Source: Loxodes magnus
Taxonomy: Eukaryota; Ciliophora; Karyorelictea; Loxodida; Loxodidae
DNA: 64,000 nucleotides
NCBI GenBank assembly: GCA_946699065.1
Contig: CAMPDV010000018.1
Coordinates: 496,001 to 560,000, forward strand
Reading direction: 5' to 3'
The position numbers were made by a program, and so were the translations under genes. This document shows positions 1 to 12,400 of this stretch, piece by piece; the first letter of the stretch is position 1; the number at the start of each line of letters is the position of its first letter. Below the pieces are notes generated by a model. That model saw only the letters and a program-made list of their open reading frames with translations, searched no databases and was not told the DNA's origin.

Positions 1-290
1 CTTTTTTATTAAATAGCATTCAATTAAATTCAAATTTATATTTTTAAAGTAAAGTGTAACTCCTAATAAATATATTAGTCATTACATCTTAATAAATGTC
101 TTATGATTTCATTTTAAATAAAATTTGACTATAATACATTCATTATTTTATCTTATTAGCAAATAAATAAAGAACAGAAAGTAAAGGTATTAATGACAAA
201 ATGATAATAGATGATTGTTTTAGGATTACACGATTTAAAATTTCCACTTATTTTTACTTGATTTATTACTTCCATACTAAATTTATACAT

Positions 291-1703
291 TCATTTAAGA
301 ATTTGGACTTTAATTTCTGTTGCTGCTGCCAATATTTGGAGCAGTGTTTGGTCTAAAACTGTTATTTTTGATATCTTGCTGCTAATAAGCTTTGAACCCA
401 CCACTAAATATAAATTAAATACCTTGATATTAGTTTCTAATTATTTATTTCTTAATTTTCGGCTTTTTACTAAATTTTCGTATGAGAATTTTTTACTTTG
501 TTTTAAGTATTTTGTTTTATTACTGTTGGACGAGTTATTGGAACTTATGGCTTGACATGCTATTAGTAAACGTTTCTACATTTAAATTTTACTTGAAAGG
601 AGCAGTTTCTGGTCTTAAGACCTGATGTCTTAATTATGCTTGCTCATTCTGAGTTCTTAATAAAATACTTACTTCTTAATACTTGGACTTTGCTCTCTTT
701 TTAAATTCATTTACTTTTTTCCTTAAGCACTAGGTTTGCCTCTTATATTTTCGTGTAGTTGTTCAGCCAATTTCTATATTTCGTCTGTTGTAGCTTTATT
801 TAATTACTAAGGTTGGGTTTAATTTTCAGAAACATGCTTAGATTAATTTTCTAGTCCATTTTTCAATGATTAATTTTAAATTGCACCCGTTTTTTATTTC
901 TATTATTTAACTTGATTTTGCATTCCACTAATATAAACTAGAGGAACCTGCTTCTAAATTTTAGTAGCTCCTTTTAAGCAAGAAGAGATTATTGCCATTC
1001 CATTTTCTATTTTATTCTTTGAACTTTAATGCTGAAAATTAGTTAATTTATCAACATTATCAGTGTTTTCATCAGATCAAACTAATCTTTTACTAGCAAT
1101 GGCTTTTTAATCCTCATTGAATTACATTTGTCCCATCTTACTATTCAGATAAGTATTTGAAAGTAGCAATTCCTCTGATTCCAGAATTTATGGATTTTCA
1201 CTCAGTTCAGTTCATTTACTCGTTTTTGGTCCTTAACCTTATTTAGCAAGGCGATTTTCATAGTTTGCTAGTTATTATACAAATATGGGCCTTATTTAAA
1301 GATCAGGTCGGCGAAAAGACATAAATTCTATAGCTTTAATTAAGTTTCATCTAAATCTTTTCATGAGATATGCAGATAAAATAGTACAAGCTCTGTTTTA
1401 TCCTTTTACAGAGTGAATCAGCACACTTTCAGCTTACTATAAAGCTTTTTCTATGAAATTGGCTACTTCATTAATAACTTCATCTCTTGTATCTAAAATT
1501 ATCTATGAATCATGGTCAATTCAGAAAAAACTTAAATACTAGACTCCAATTGGTTCCCAATGATTTGGAACTTATCGAGCTGCGCAATTAATCACTCGAG
1601 TTACTTTGTTCGCTACAACAAATTCTAAGTCTTGAGCAGCGAATTCGTCTCCTAAAAACACTCCATCTTTGACTTTAACAGCGCCAAGAATTTCATTTTC
1701 CAT
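291..1703 (-). CDS. Dual-specificity-phosphatase-like pseudophosphatase with long basic tail
   Basis: Read with TAA/TAG=Q and TGA=W, this is one uninterrupted frame of 470 codons from ATG (1703) to TGA (291). Residues ~5-150 look like a dual-specificity phosphatase fold: a start like GAVKVKDGVFLGDE, then VTRVINCAA, a short acidic W-I-D-H-D segment, then VLIHSVKGQNRACTILSAYL and a RRPDLQIR helix. The active-site HCx5R signature reads H97-S98-V-K-G-Q-N-R104, so the nucleophilic Cys is Ser; catalysis is not expected and a binding or scaffold role (STYX-like) is inferred. The remaining ~320 residues are Q/N/K/S-rich and low complexity. The next gene (SF-assemblin-like) is on the same strand with a ~430 bp gap. 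Several Q codons are TAA/TAG and several W codons TGA, which standard-code gene finders would miss. Confidence 0.8.
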
Positions 1704-2133
1704 TTTATAGACACTAATTAAAGTTTATTCTATATTTTTCTGCTTTTTTGTTTCTTTTTGCTAAAAAGTAAAAACAAACCAATTAGCTTGGCTTGAAGAA
1801 TGCGTTTATTTATCAATGTTCAATAGTACTAAGATATTAACTCTTATAGTTCATATATAACCCTATTATTATCTTATTGGTTAGCATAATTAACCTAACT
1901 CCTTTCTTTTCATTATGTTACTAAAAAAATTTGGTATATTTAGGAAACTTCAAGTAAAAGATTATAAATCTTAAATAAATTTAATGTTAATATGTTAAAT
2001 AAGAACTTATAAAAGAAATTGATAGTTTATAAGAGGAAACAAGTTGAGTAGTGTAAAATAGTAGTAGTAAGTTGAAGGAATCCTTTATAGATAAATATTA
2101 ATCATAAGAGATATCTGTGAAGTAGATATTCTA

Positions 2134-2877
2134 TCAATTTCTTGTATATCCAAGTTTGGCACATGTAGTCTCCAGTAAATTTAGTAGCATTTCTTCAATA
2201 TTTTCTCTATCTTTTTTCTCATTTTAAATTTCTCCCATCATTTTGCTTAAAACTCCTTTGATCATTTCAAGTAAAGTCTCTTCTGTTTATTCTCTCTATT
2301 GTTTTTCATTCCTTAGACTTTCTTGTAGATTAGTAATTTCTTCTTTTAAGCTCTAATGAAGCTAAGCTTCCACTGCTTAGCATTCTAGACTTTCTTATTT
2401 TAGATTTTCTTAAAGTTTAGGTATATCATTTTCAATATAGGCTTTCAGAGATTCTACTGCTTGACTTCTTATTTTAGATTGGTTTTGAAGTTCCTTACGA
2501 TATAGAGCTTACTTATCTTCAACTTGTCTTTGCAGCTTTTATTCAATATTTCTTCTCTAGTTAGTCATTTATTCAAGAGCTTGCTTTAAATTACTCTCTA
2601 ATTATATTATTTCTTTCTATTTCAACTCTGTAAGCCCTTCTCGTAATGCTCTTTCTTCTTCAATGCTTTTAGTTGCTTTATTAAGGGAATCTTTAAGAAT
2701 GTTAAAGCGTTTGTTAGCCGCATCTACTGTTTATAGAAAATTGTCTTCTAATAAAGAGAGAAGAGAGTTCATTTGCTCAAATTTTTCCTATTTTTCACCT
2801 TCAACATTTAAGTGGATACTATTTAGACTTTCTTAGATTCTTTAAATTCTACTAATGTGCTAACTTTTCAAATCCAT
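2134..2877 (-). CDS. SF-assemblin / beta-giardin-like coiled-coil protein
   Basis: A clean ATG-to-TGA frame of 247 residues in the reassigned code. The protein is almost entirely charged heptad-like coiled coil (E, K, Q, L rich) and ends in a segment like REKIEEMLLNLLETTCAKLG, which matches the end of the SF-assemblin family (ExxLLxLLExTCxRL). Length is close to the usual 250-290 residues. SF-assemblins form 2-nm filaments of striated rootlets at basal bodies, so a ciliary rootlet or cortical role is expected. Minus strand, between the phosphatase-like gene and the KxDL-like gene; spacing on the right is ~130 bp. Confidence 0.8.
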
Positions 2878-3005
2878 TATTACTAACTTTAAATTTATTC
2901 CCTTAACACTCTTACTAGTAACACTATCATTGCTTATGTATTCCAATTACTAGTCTTGCTATTCAACTTTTGCTATTACAGAATAGTAATATAAGACCAC
3001 TGATA

Positions 3006-3452
3006 TCAATGATAAATCTGTTAGATTGATTTATTTAGAAAGTTAATATATGATAGAAGTGTGGGTGATTATTAGATAGCTAAAAGTAGATGGAAAGGTT
3101 AACTTCTGAGAAAAATTGATTTAATTTAATTATTTTTCAAGTGCTTCTTCATGGCTATTATATCAGTATGCATCTCCTTGAGATCTTTCTTCATCTGTGT
3201 AAGTTGCAAAGACTTCTACTAAAACTTGGTTAGCAATCTTTTTAAGTGCTACTCCGCATAATTATTCACTTCTGTTAAATATTCATTTATTCTTTAAAGT
3301 TCATTCAGCTGGCACTTCTAGGTACAAGTGATAGAGAATAGTTCCTACTACTATTAGATGAAGTGGAGATATTCGTTGGAATTATAGTAGATATTGAGGA
3401 AAACTCCTCCTTCTTAGGAAACTAGAATTTTAACATTTAAAATATCACTCAT
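3006..3452 (-). CDS. Short KxDL-domain-like coiled-coil protein
   Basis: The ATG at 3452 opens MSDILNVKILVSQ. From about residue 50 the protein resembles the KxDL domain (KXD1 of BLOC-1/BORC complexes): LQRINEYLTEVNNY, LLTKFQQKSLQLTQ, then MKKDLKEMHTDIIAMKKHLK, next to the human pattern MKRDLDSIFRRI. The role would be lysosome-related organelle positioning. The 3' end is uncertain. The recognisable domain stops near residue 107 at a TAA (3126-3128), but under the TAA=Q rule the frame runs on to TGA at 3006, giving 148 residues. A 24-nt GT...AG stretch just after the domain could be a minute intron. Assignment by eye only. Confidence 0.5.
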
Positions 3453-4195
3453 TTTATTATCAGAATCTCTTATCTCTATAACTACTTATTTACCTTACTT
3501 TTAAACTAAATTTATGCATTTAATCAATGTCAATCACTATTATGCTTCATATATCTATCTTCATTGCTACTTCGCTTAAAGTTAACTTATATTTCATTAT
3601 AATTGCTCACATAGTTAGAATATCCAGCATCATACTATCATGTTAATTAACAGGCAATACAAACTACTTTCGTTATGGGCACTTTTAATTTATACTCTGT
3701 TAAAAGAAGAAATTTAGAAGAGACCATAGAATGATGGATATTGGTCTTCCAGACAGCCAAAGTTATAACTGAAGATAACGAAAATAAGAAGATAATTCTA
3801 AAGCATGTTAGTTATGTATACTTATTACAATCTAATTATTATGCATTTATTGATAAATTTGTATATAGCCAAATAAAGTAACTTATAAGAATAAATATAT
3901 CTAGAATAATTAACTCTAGCTACATTACTTTATTTACATACTTCAGTTTTAATTAATCATATTTAGTTTACATTATCATTCTAGGAATCCTATTTCCAAA
4001 GTTATATTTACATTCCAAAGCTTTAGTCTAATTATGCTTCTAATTACTGCTAGCTAAGCAAGTTAATATATTTCAATCAAATAAGATTTGAGACATAAGA
4101 GATGAACTAAATTGATATGAAAGATAAATTGAAAGATCTACTTATTTAGATTTGAAGGCTTAAATTTCAAGTCATCTTTTTAAACGTTCAATTTA
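3453..4195. other. AT-rich intergenic stretch between divergent genes
   Basis: It separates the KxDL-like gene (minus) from the ammonia-lyase-like gene (plus), so promoters of both probably lie here. A plus frame from an ATG near 3675 is open but I recognise nothing in it. No RNA gene or repeat seen. Confidence 0.4.
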
Positions 4196-5971
4196 ATGGG
4201 AAACTGGTGTATGTATAGAACAGGTGGCATTGATATAAAATAGCAATTGGTGATTGAAGAAGATTAACTGTAAATAAACAGGATAGAAGCAGATTAAATT
4301 ATAACTAATACTAAAAAGTTTTGCTATTCAAATACTTGGAATGAATATCAAGTGCTTGCAGTTCTTCACAATCTAAAACTTCCAAATTGAGAAGACAAGA
4401 TGGAAGACTTGCATGCTTAAAACTAGATTAAATTATTTTACTAATAATGACAAAATGCTCAGTAAGAGTATTTGAAGCAGGACCTAACTATTATTATGAT
4501 ATTTTTATCCAAATCAGAACAAATTATAAAAGCAGACGCGTTATTTGAAGTGTTGGATTGAGAGTGTAAAGATTCATTAGATTGAAGCTAAGCAGAATCT
4601 TATATTTCAGTAATTTTGAAGCTGATATAAAATGTCTTACCTTCCTTACTTTAATCAACACTTACAAAATATAATGTCTCATAAGCTAAATTTGATAACT
4701 TTGATTTATTTAGCTGAAGCTTTACTTCTCAATTAGAAGTTGTAACAACCGAGCTGAAGAAAGAATTTATATCTTAGTTTCCTTAAGAAACCATTACAAA
4801 ATAAGAATGAAGAAACTAATTTTTAAGCTCTGATTAATGAACATCAACCGGAAAACTTATGAAAATGCACATTAACCTATTTAAAAGTATGGGGTTACTT
4901 ATTTCTGCTAGTAAGCATAAATTAAACTGAATCAAGAATCCTTGCTATTCAAACTAATTCAATGCATTGTAAGCTACCTCTTTAAATAATGAGCGATGAT
5001 ATTTTGAAGCTCCTCTGAAAGATCTTCCAGGATTAGCTAGCTAACTTGGGATATCCAGACTAATGATAAAAGATTTTGATAAATGACTTGGTGTTGGTTC
5101 CTACCAAGCACTTGGAGAACTGTATACAATAAAAATGATAATAGAGTAAAGAGGAAAGGAAGCAAGATAACTTGTATTTGCTACTGCTACTACTGGAAAC
5201 GGTGGACTAGGTTTAGCTTTGGCAAGTAAAATATGAGGATTAGAAGTATATGTGTATGTTCCTAGTTAATTTATAAGTGCAAGAGCTGAGTTCCTCATGA
5301 ATTTAGGTGTAAGCGTGAGGCAAATTTAAGACAATTATATAGAGTAGCTAAAAAAAGATGCTTAAAAGTATAATTGGATAATAATATCAGAATTCAGTTA
5401 ACCTAATTATAATGTTGAAATGGTTACTTGGATTATTCAAGGGTATAGAAATATATTCATGGAAATAGATTTCGCTCCTACTCATATATTTATATAAGGA
5501 GGTCTTGGTTGTCTCGCTGCTGCTGCGGCGACTTCTTGAAAAAGTTCTAAAGTTATAGTGGTTGAATCTGAAGAATGTCCAGCAATGTATTGAATGGCTT
5601 AAGGTCTTTAAGATACTATTGGACCTGTTAAGACAAGTATGCTTGATTTAAAAGCAGAATAATGTAGTTATATAGCCTGAGAACTTAGTCAAAAATCCAT
5701 CTTTGGTTTTATAAATGTGAAGGATTCCATTTCTTAACTAGGAATGAAAATCTATGCTAATCCAACAAAATAAGATTAAAAAATTATAAGTGGAGAGAGT
5801 GGAGCAGTAACTTTAGGTGTTCTATGCACCTTATTAAGAAATCCTAACTATTAATACATCAGAAAAGAAATGAACTTGGATGAAAATTCAAAAGTTTTGC
5901 TGGTTAATACAGAAGGAAATACTGATCCTATATCATACAACATTATAACGCAAAAACTATAGTACTTGTGA
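4196..5971 (+). CDS. Diaminopropionate ammonia-lyase-like PLP-fold protein, catalytic residues replaced
   Basis: A 591-residue frame from ATG (4196) to TGA (5969-5971). Residues ~270-591 match diaminopropionate ammonia-lyase (YgeX/DpaL, tryptophan-synthase-beta fold): PLKDLPGLASQLG, GGLGCLAAAAA phosphate-loop-like region, AWELS, KIISGESGAVTLGVL, and VLLVNTEGNTDP near the end; the enzyme converts 2,3-diaminopropionate to pyruvate and ammonia. The motif that carries the PLP Schiff-base Lys (NAFKMLGGAY in the enzyme) reads SYQALGELY, with Gln304 (CAA) for Lys. The TDGNHG motif reads TTGNGG, with Thr333 for the catalytic Asp. It is probably a pseudoenzyme or regulatory protein. An N-terminal extension of ~265 residues is not part of the bacterial enzyme; it has helical, acidic EF-hand-like stretches. 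The W in AWELS is TGA, and that position is Trp in the bacterial protein, supporting the code. The start is the first good ATG; further upstream coding is possible. Confidence 0.8.
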
Positions 5972-7487
5972 TTATAAATAATTATACTAATAAACTCATT
6001 AATTATTTATCTTTTAAGCATCTAAGTTTTCTTGCTATTCTGATTTTATTTATTTCTATTTCTTAAGAATTTCGCACTTTTTACTGTTTTAGCTTTTAAT
6101 TTCTGATTTTCAATTTTTTATCTTCGTTTTATACTTTAAATTTTTAGAGTAAAGGCAATATATTAAAACTCTCTAAGTTTCTTCATAATTTAAATAAAAA
6201 AATCTAAATTTTACCTCCAAAACTAAACTGTAGCAAAGTAGGCAATCTTTGATTTTGCTATTATTCTACAAAATAAGGAATAAGTAGAATGCTATGATTA
6301 TAATACAAGAATATCTATTTGCAGCTAGTTTAAAATGTATTGAATTAAGACTAGATTGTAAGTACAAGATTAGTAATTATACAATTGAAATTAATAAATG
6401 TTTACATTCTATTGAGATATTAATACTTACTAAAAGAGATTTTTGACTATTTAATTCTTTATATTTGCCCTTAAGAATATTATTAAATGTTTTCTTATAC
6501 CATTTGAGTTAGCTTTAAACTTAGCTTAATAAACTACCACTTCTTCTTTATTAATACTACTAACAATATTTGCTTAGATACTATGAGATCTACTTATAAA
6601 GCTATTTATATTTAATAAATTGGCTTCAAATAAATGTAGCTCAAATCTATTAGTCCACTTAGCTAAATCAAAATGGAGAATAATTTTAAAAACTGAGAAG
6701 TATGCTTTTTATAATAGAGATGCTAATAGAATAACTTTTTAACTTGAGAACTATATTAAATTAAATTTTTAAATTAAGCTGAAACTGATAATCCACTAAT
6801 AGAACTAAAGAATATACCAATAACACAATAATTTATGTATTAACTAAGAATCAGCGTAATAAAGTATAAATAGAAAGATTTTGCTATAAACACATACTCT
6901 GCAAAAGTAATTATGGCTTTAAGACTATTAAAATAGGAAAAGGCATTTAAAAATTTAATTTTCTTAATAAAAAATAATTAAAAAAATAATAAACTTAAGA
7001 TAAACAACTGGAACTTAAGCAGCATTTATTAGCATTTCTCATTTTTTAAAGGAATTAAAAAATAAGCCAGAATCAGTATATTTTATAGTTAAAATTAATG
7101 CTTAAAATAGCGTTAGTAAAATTAAAATAATGCAAGATAGATAAATATAGTAATTTAGAGCTTATAATATTAGCACTAAAATGTATCACTATATTCTATT
7201 AAATATAACAAATTTTATCGTTTATACATTAAATTTACTTCAATCAAAGTTTAACGTATTTTGCCTAATTAAATATTTAGTAAGTCTAAAAATTAATTAA
7301 TTTTGAGAAATGTATAACAAGTTTATTAAAGCTAAAGCTTAGTGATATAAATGGTACTATGACGAAACTTTAAAATTTAATCATGCTTACACCTTTTAAA
7401 GGAAAAAAATTATATTTACTTATTGATTTTTGTAATATTTTAGTTTAAGCTTTTATCTTTCAAAAAACTTCATAAAATAAAATAAAA
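5972..7487. other. AT-rich region with one possible small plus-strand ORF
   Basis: No recognisable gene. A plus frame beginning ATG at 6673 (MENNFKNWEVCFLQ...) stays open for ~200 codons with plausible composition, ending at a TGA near 7360, but it has no family match and open frames are cheap in this code. Promoter and 5' UTR of the first MFS gene must lie at the right end. Confidence 0.3.
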
Positions 7488-9170
7488 ATGAGTGTTAAAA
7501 ATAAAGATTTGATTGATAGTGAAATTAAGTCTAATGCTTCTGAAGATAATAGAATTAACTCTTATTATCAGGCTGTAAAGGAAATAAAAGATGATTAATA
7601 GAAAAAAAGATAATCTAATGCTTTGTCTGAAACTGAAATAGATTCATTAGATAATACTTTTGGAAAAAAATAGATAAGTGATTTGAATTCACAAAACTAA
7701 ATTGTTTATTCTAAAATTCCTTTTAGATTAGATCGCCTTCCTTGGTCATCTTGACATTGAAAACTTATTATGTGTCTTGGTATTTCATGAATAATGGATG
7801 GATTGCAGGTTACAAACATAAGTGGAGTAGTATCAGGCAAGTTATCAGATGACAGTACTATGGATTTATCTGGCTTCTAGGTAGGGTTTGTCGGTGCTTG
7901 CTACACTTCAGGTGCTGTTATAGGTGCTATTATCTTAGGAGCTATTAGTGATAAAAAGGGAAGAAAGAAAGTTTTTATTATAACTCCAGTTTTATATCTA
8001 ACAGGAACTGCACTTACATGCTTTTGCTGGAACTTCTGAACTCTAATTCCATGCATTTTCATAACAGGATTAGGAGTAGGAGGTGAATATTCAAGTATTA
8101 ATAGTGCAGTAGATGAAATGATTCCAGCACGTCTTAGAGGTACAGTTGATATTGCTATTAATGGTACTTATTGAATTGGAGGAGCTTTCTCAAGTGCTTT
8201 TTAGCTTTTATTTTTAAGCCATTTATTTCCTGATAATGTAGGATGGAGACTTTGTTTTGCATTAGGAACATTTTTAGGAACTATTGTACTTATAGCTCGT
8301 TGCTTTATGCCAGAAAGTCCAAGGTGGTTACTTATGCATGGAAGAGCTCAGGAAGCTGAATTTTATATAGAAAAAATAGAAAAAGCTATAGAAGCCGCAG
8401 GTCATAAACTCGATGAAGTTCCTCCAGAGTAAAATATAGCAGTTTAACAAAGTTAAGAAACAAATTATTTGAAGCAAATTTAGTATACAGTTAAAACTTA
8501 TCCTAGAAGATCATTTTTATCCTCTGTGCTTATTACTACTTAGGCTTTTTTTTATAATGCTATTTTTCTAACATATGGGCTTACTTTAAAAAATTTTTTT
8601 GATGTTGAGGATAGTCATGTTGCCTTCTACATTTTCCCTTTTGCAGCTGGTAATTTTTTAGGATGCATAGTAATAGGAAGATTTTTTGATACAGTGGGAA
8701 GAAGAAAAATGGTGTTACTCACCTATATAGTATCTGCATGCATTCTTTTAACTTGTGGTATTTTATTTGTTTCAAATATAATCAATACACCAGAAATTAT
8801 GACGCTTTTTTGATCTGGATCGTTCTTTTTTGCTTCAGCTGGTGCTTCAGCTGCATATTTGACAATTTCAGAAATATTTCCCATAGAAGTTAGAGCTATT
8901 GCAATTGCTTTTTTCTACTTTATAGGAACTCTGATAGGAGGAGTAGCAGGACCTTTGATATATGGTTGGCTAATAGGGAAAGAAGAAAGAGCATATTTAT
9001 TTTGGGGATATGTAGCTGCTGTTATTTTAATGGTTTTTGGAGGAATAATTGGATATCTCTTTGGATTTGACTGTGAATAAAAATCTTTGGAAGATATTGC
9101 TACTCCAATTAATAAAGTATAAACGAACCGTGAAAATAATGAACAAATAAATTCAGAAGAAATGTCTTGA
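7488..9170 (+). CDS. MFS transporter, copy 1 (sugar/organic-solute type, 12 TM)
   Basis: 560 residues, ATG to TGA. An N-terminal hydrophilic tail of ~75 residues is followed by a 12-helix major facilitator. Family marks: loop 2-3 motif [11 protein letters not shown], the mirror loop 8-9 motif [11 protein letters not shown], the PESPRWLL motif after helix 6, a long central cytoplasmic loop (~residues 300-350), and an ending like [13 protein letters not shown]. These place it with the sugar/SLC22-type MFS; the substrate is not deducible. In-frame TGA occurs where paralogues have TGG ([10 protein letters not shown]), and TAG where paralogues have CAG (ITT-Q-AFF). The terminal TGA after EEMS is at the same position in copies 2 and 3. 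It lies outside the left arm of the large inverted repeat. Confidence 0.88.
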
Positions 9171-9469
9171 TTTAAAAAGGAACATAAAGAATTTAAAATT
9201 AACTACTTTATTTTAATGTTCTTATTTAACTTTTTTATCCTGTTTCCTAAATCACTTTCTTAAAAATTGCCCTTAAATTTCATTTCTTATCAACCAAAGT
9301 TATAATACAGTGCAATTAACATTAAGAATATAATTTCTAAAGCAAAAGTTAGTAATTATAAAACCTTAAATCTTAAAATATTTATTTTATATAGAAAAGG
9401 TTAATTACAACATACTACATAATATTAATTGCTTAGTAACAATAATTATTTTAAAGCTTAGTCCTTTAA
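9171..9469. other. 3' flank of MFS copy 1
   Basis: AT-rich sequence between the transporter stop and the abrupt start of the inverted-repeat arm. It does not match the corresponding flank of MFS copy 2, which marks the arm boundary sharply. Confidence 0.4.
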
Positions 9470-12400
9470 AGGATTTTTAACTATTTTAAGTATTAAATGA
9501 GTATTTTATTACTAACTATCATAAACTGGAAAATTAACTACAAAAGCTTCTTTTATTTTGTATTTATTAAATTTCTAGACTTTCTTTATTTTCTTTATCT
9601 TCAAGCAAACTAAATTTCTTAAGGAACTTAGTAACTTCATTTATTAATTAGTGCCAAGCAATATTTTCACTACTGATAAGTTGATAATTAAGCTTATAAG
9701 AATATCCGAAGTTTATATTTACACTACAATCCGATATCTTAAGCAATTTTGTTTAGATTACAATTGAGTAATTTTAAAGCATTTTAACTATATTTAGATA
9801 AGCCTAAATAAGATGAGCATATAGTAATATAACCATTAATTAGTAAACTCTTTCTATTTAATGTGAGAAACTAAGCTAACTGCTATAACAAAGCTTCCTA
9901 TATCTTTAATTCAGTAATATAGTTCTAAGTATGAGAATATAAATAAATTATAATATAAGCCTAAACTAACTCTTATTATAAGTATCTAATGTTTCAGATT
10001 ATTATTTAAGCAATTTAGAGTTGCTTTTGTATAATATGTACTCCTTACTTTATATACTTAAGAACAATCTTTAGCTTAATATTCTAAATATAAAGCTAGA
10101 TTTATTTTAGAGCTATGAAATCTAAGGCTTAGGATTTTTAAACAGTTCATATTACTAGCTGTCGTAATATAACTATCTTAGGTAGCTGCCTTGGATTTGC
10201 TATTTATGATTTAAACACATAGAGTAGAAACTTCTCTAGTTTGTACTAAATGATATGAATAATTATCTATTTAGCAAATAAAATTACAATGCTAAGACTC
10301 TTCTTTTAGCAACTAGCACTCATTCTTCTACTTTGCATAATTACGCTTAATTGTATTTGATAGACATTTATTTACATAATCAGCAAACTAATCCTTGGTT
10401 AGGTAGTATATCCCCTATTGATATAAATAAGTAGAGAAATTGTTAAACAGCTAGTGTATGAAACTTATAGCTAACTTCCTTAGTAATACAAGTTAGTTGC
10501 TTTAGAGATTACAAAGTAATATCTCTATAGATGCTATAGCTCGCTTAGCTAAATAATAAATCTAAACTAGCTCTTTAAATAATAACTCATTCTAATTCTT
10601 CTATTTAGTCTTAGACACATTTAATTCAATTAAAAAAGGCTGATAGAATAAATAGAACTTATAAGTTCTTTAATAGAGAAAGCAAAAGTCGTTGAAAGAT
10701 TGTCAAATAATCCATAAAATTTGTCATATTTGGTATTATTTTTAGAATAACCATAGCTAATGCAGATAGTTCCTCTATACTAAAGTTTATGGGAACTAAG
10801 ACTTAAATCAAAGCAATCTCACAACTAACAATTACTAAACTTGTCTACGCAGGAATCTTAACTTATATTCGTTTCGAATAGATTGGATATTTAGAACGGA
10901 TAAAGAAAAAAGGAAAGTGTCGAGGATTTAAGTACAGTTTACATAGACCTCTAGACTCTTAAATTTTCAATTATTTGAAATAGTTTTACTAAAGCTTTTT
11001 AAATAGGACAATAATATCTAATCTTCTACATATGTATTTCTAAAAATATTGCTTTAAGAATATTTCTTTAGATCATGAGCTATGCAAACATATGAAAGAC
11101 AAATTAACTTTTGAGCACCTTTCATACATTTTACTCCAGAAGCAAGAATATTAAATATTACTTAAATTACCTTCGTTTAAGAAGTTAAGCACTATCTTAA
11201 TTAGATTACACTTACTGATTGATAAGAGCAATAATTGAGATTCGAAACTATCATCTTTATATTAGGTATAAGAACTAATCAGAAGTTTATTCAATCTATT
11301 TCTCAGTATAACTTGGAGAATAAGTTGGTAGAACATCATCTATAAATCTTCCTAAACATTTGGAAATTGCGCACGGGTATCATAGATGCTAAATTGTACT
11401 GATAAGAGAATCTTCAACTAGAATAACTTTAACCCTTAATTAAAAGGGCTAGAAGATAACTCAAGCAATAATAAAAATGTAGCATAACTATTTAAGAATT
11501 ATGACTAGAAGCAGATAGTTTTAACATATTAGCAAAGCTAAGCATGTTCTAGAATGCAGAATTTAATTTCTTTTTAATAACTAAAAATGAGTGAATAGAG
11601 TAAAAGAAACAAGCAATATTAAAGAGTCAAGTAAAGTAAACTAGCTAAAACATTTAATTTTGAAGTTTAATAAAAGAACAACATTGATAAACTCTAAGCA
11701 ATCATTTAAATAAAGCTTTCTTAACTAATCATTATGATAACCATTCATATTAAACACTGCTTTATGTTTATCTCTCTAGTTATTAATTCATTGCAATCAA
11801 TACTTATGTAAAGAGCTAACTATTTAAAAGCTATTTGAAAGTTGTTGACTATTCTATTGATATTATTATATCTTCAAATGTTTTAATGTTATTACTTAAT
11901 TATGTACCTAGTTATAAGCAGTTAAATTAGAGACTCCAAAATTAAGCCAGTAAAGTATAAAATAAAGTAGGTTTTATAGTTTTAAACTTAGACAATTAAA
12001 GATTAACCTTGTAGAGTTAATTAATCTACTTTAGATTTAAATTTCTAGCTACTCAAGCTTTATTATAGCTTTACTAAGAGTCTTTAATTTAACTTTGAGT
12101 CTTTAAGATTAAAAACTGCAATTGCTATTCCTAAATCTTAAAAGATCCATACAGAGGAATAATTTAGAAATACTTTTACATAAAGCATCTAGTATAAAAA
12201 GAAATACTTAAGTTATAGGAAAATGTCGTTGAATATGAAATAAAGAAGATATCATGGACAAACTAAACCAATTTAAAATATTATTTTAGAAATAATTAAA
12301 AAGACTGCTGCCTTATAAAAGAGGCAAAACGTTTATACAATGAGATAAGAGATAGACAATATTTAGCTAATACTTTTAAACTTTAGTAATTTATCTTAGC

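Noticed and set aside
9165-10400. Reading straight through the MFS copy 1 stop (TGA as Trp) into a giant fusion protein
   Set aside because: The TGA is conserved at this position in copies 1-3, the downstream flanks of copies 1 and 2 are unrelated just after it, and the conserved downstream frame is not in phase with MFS copy 1.
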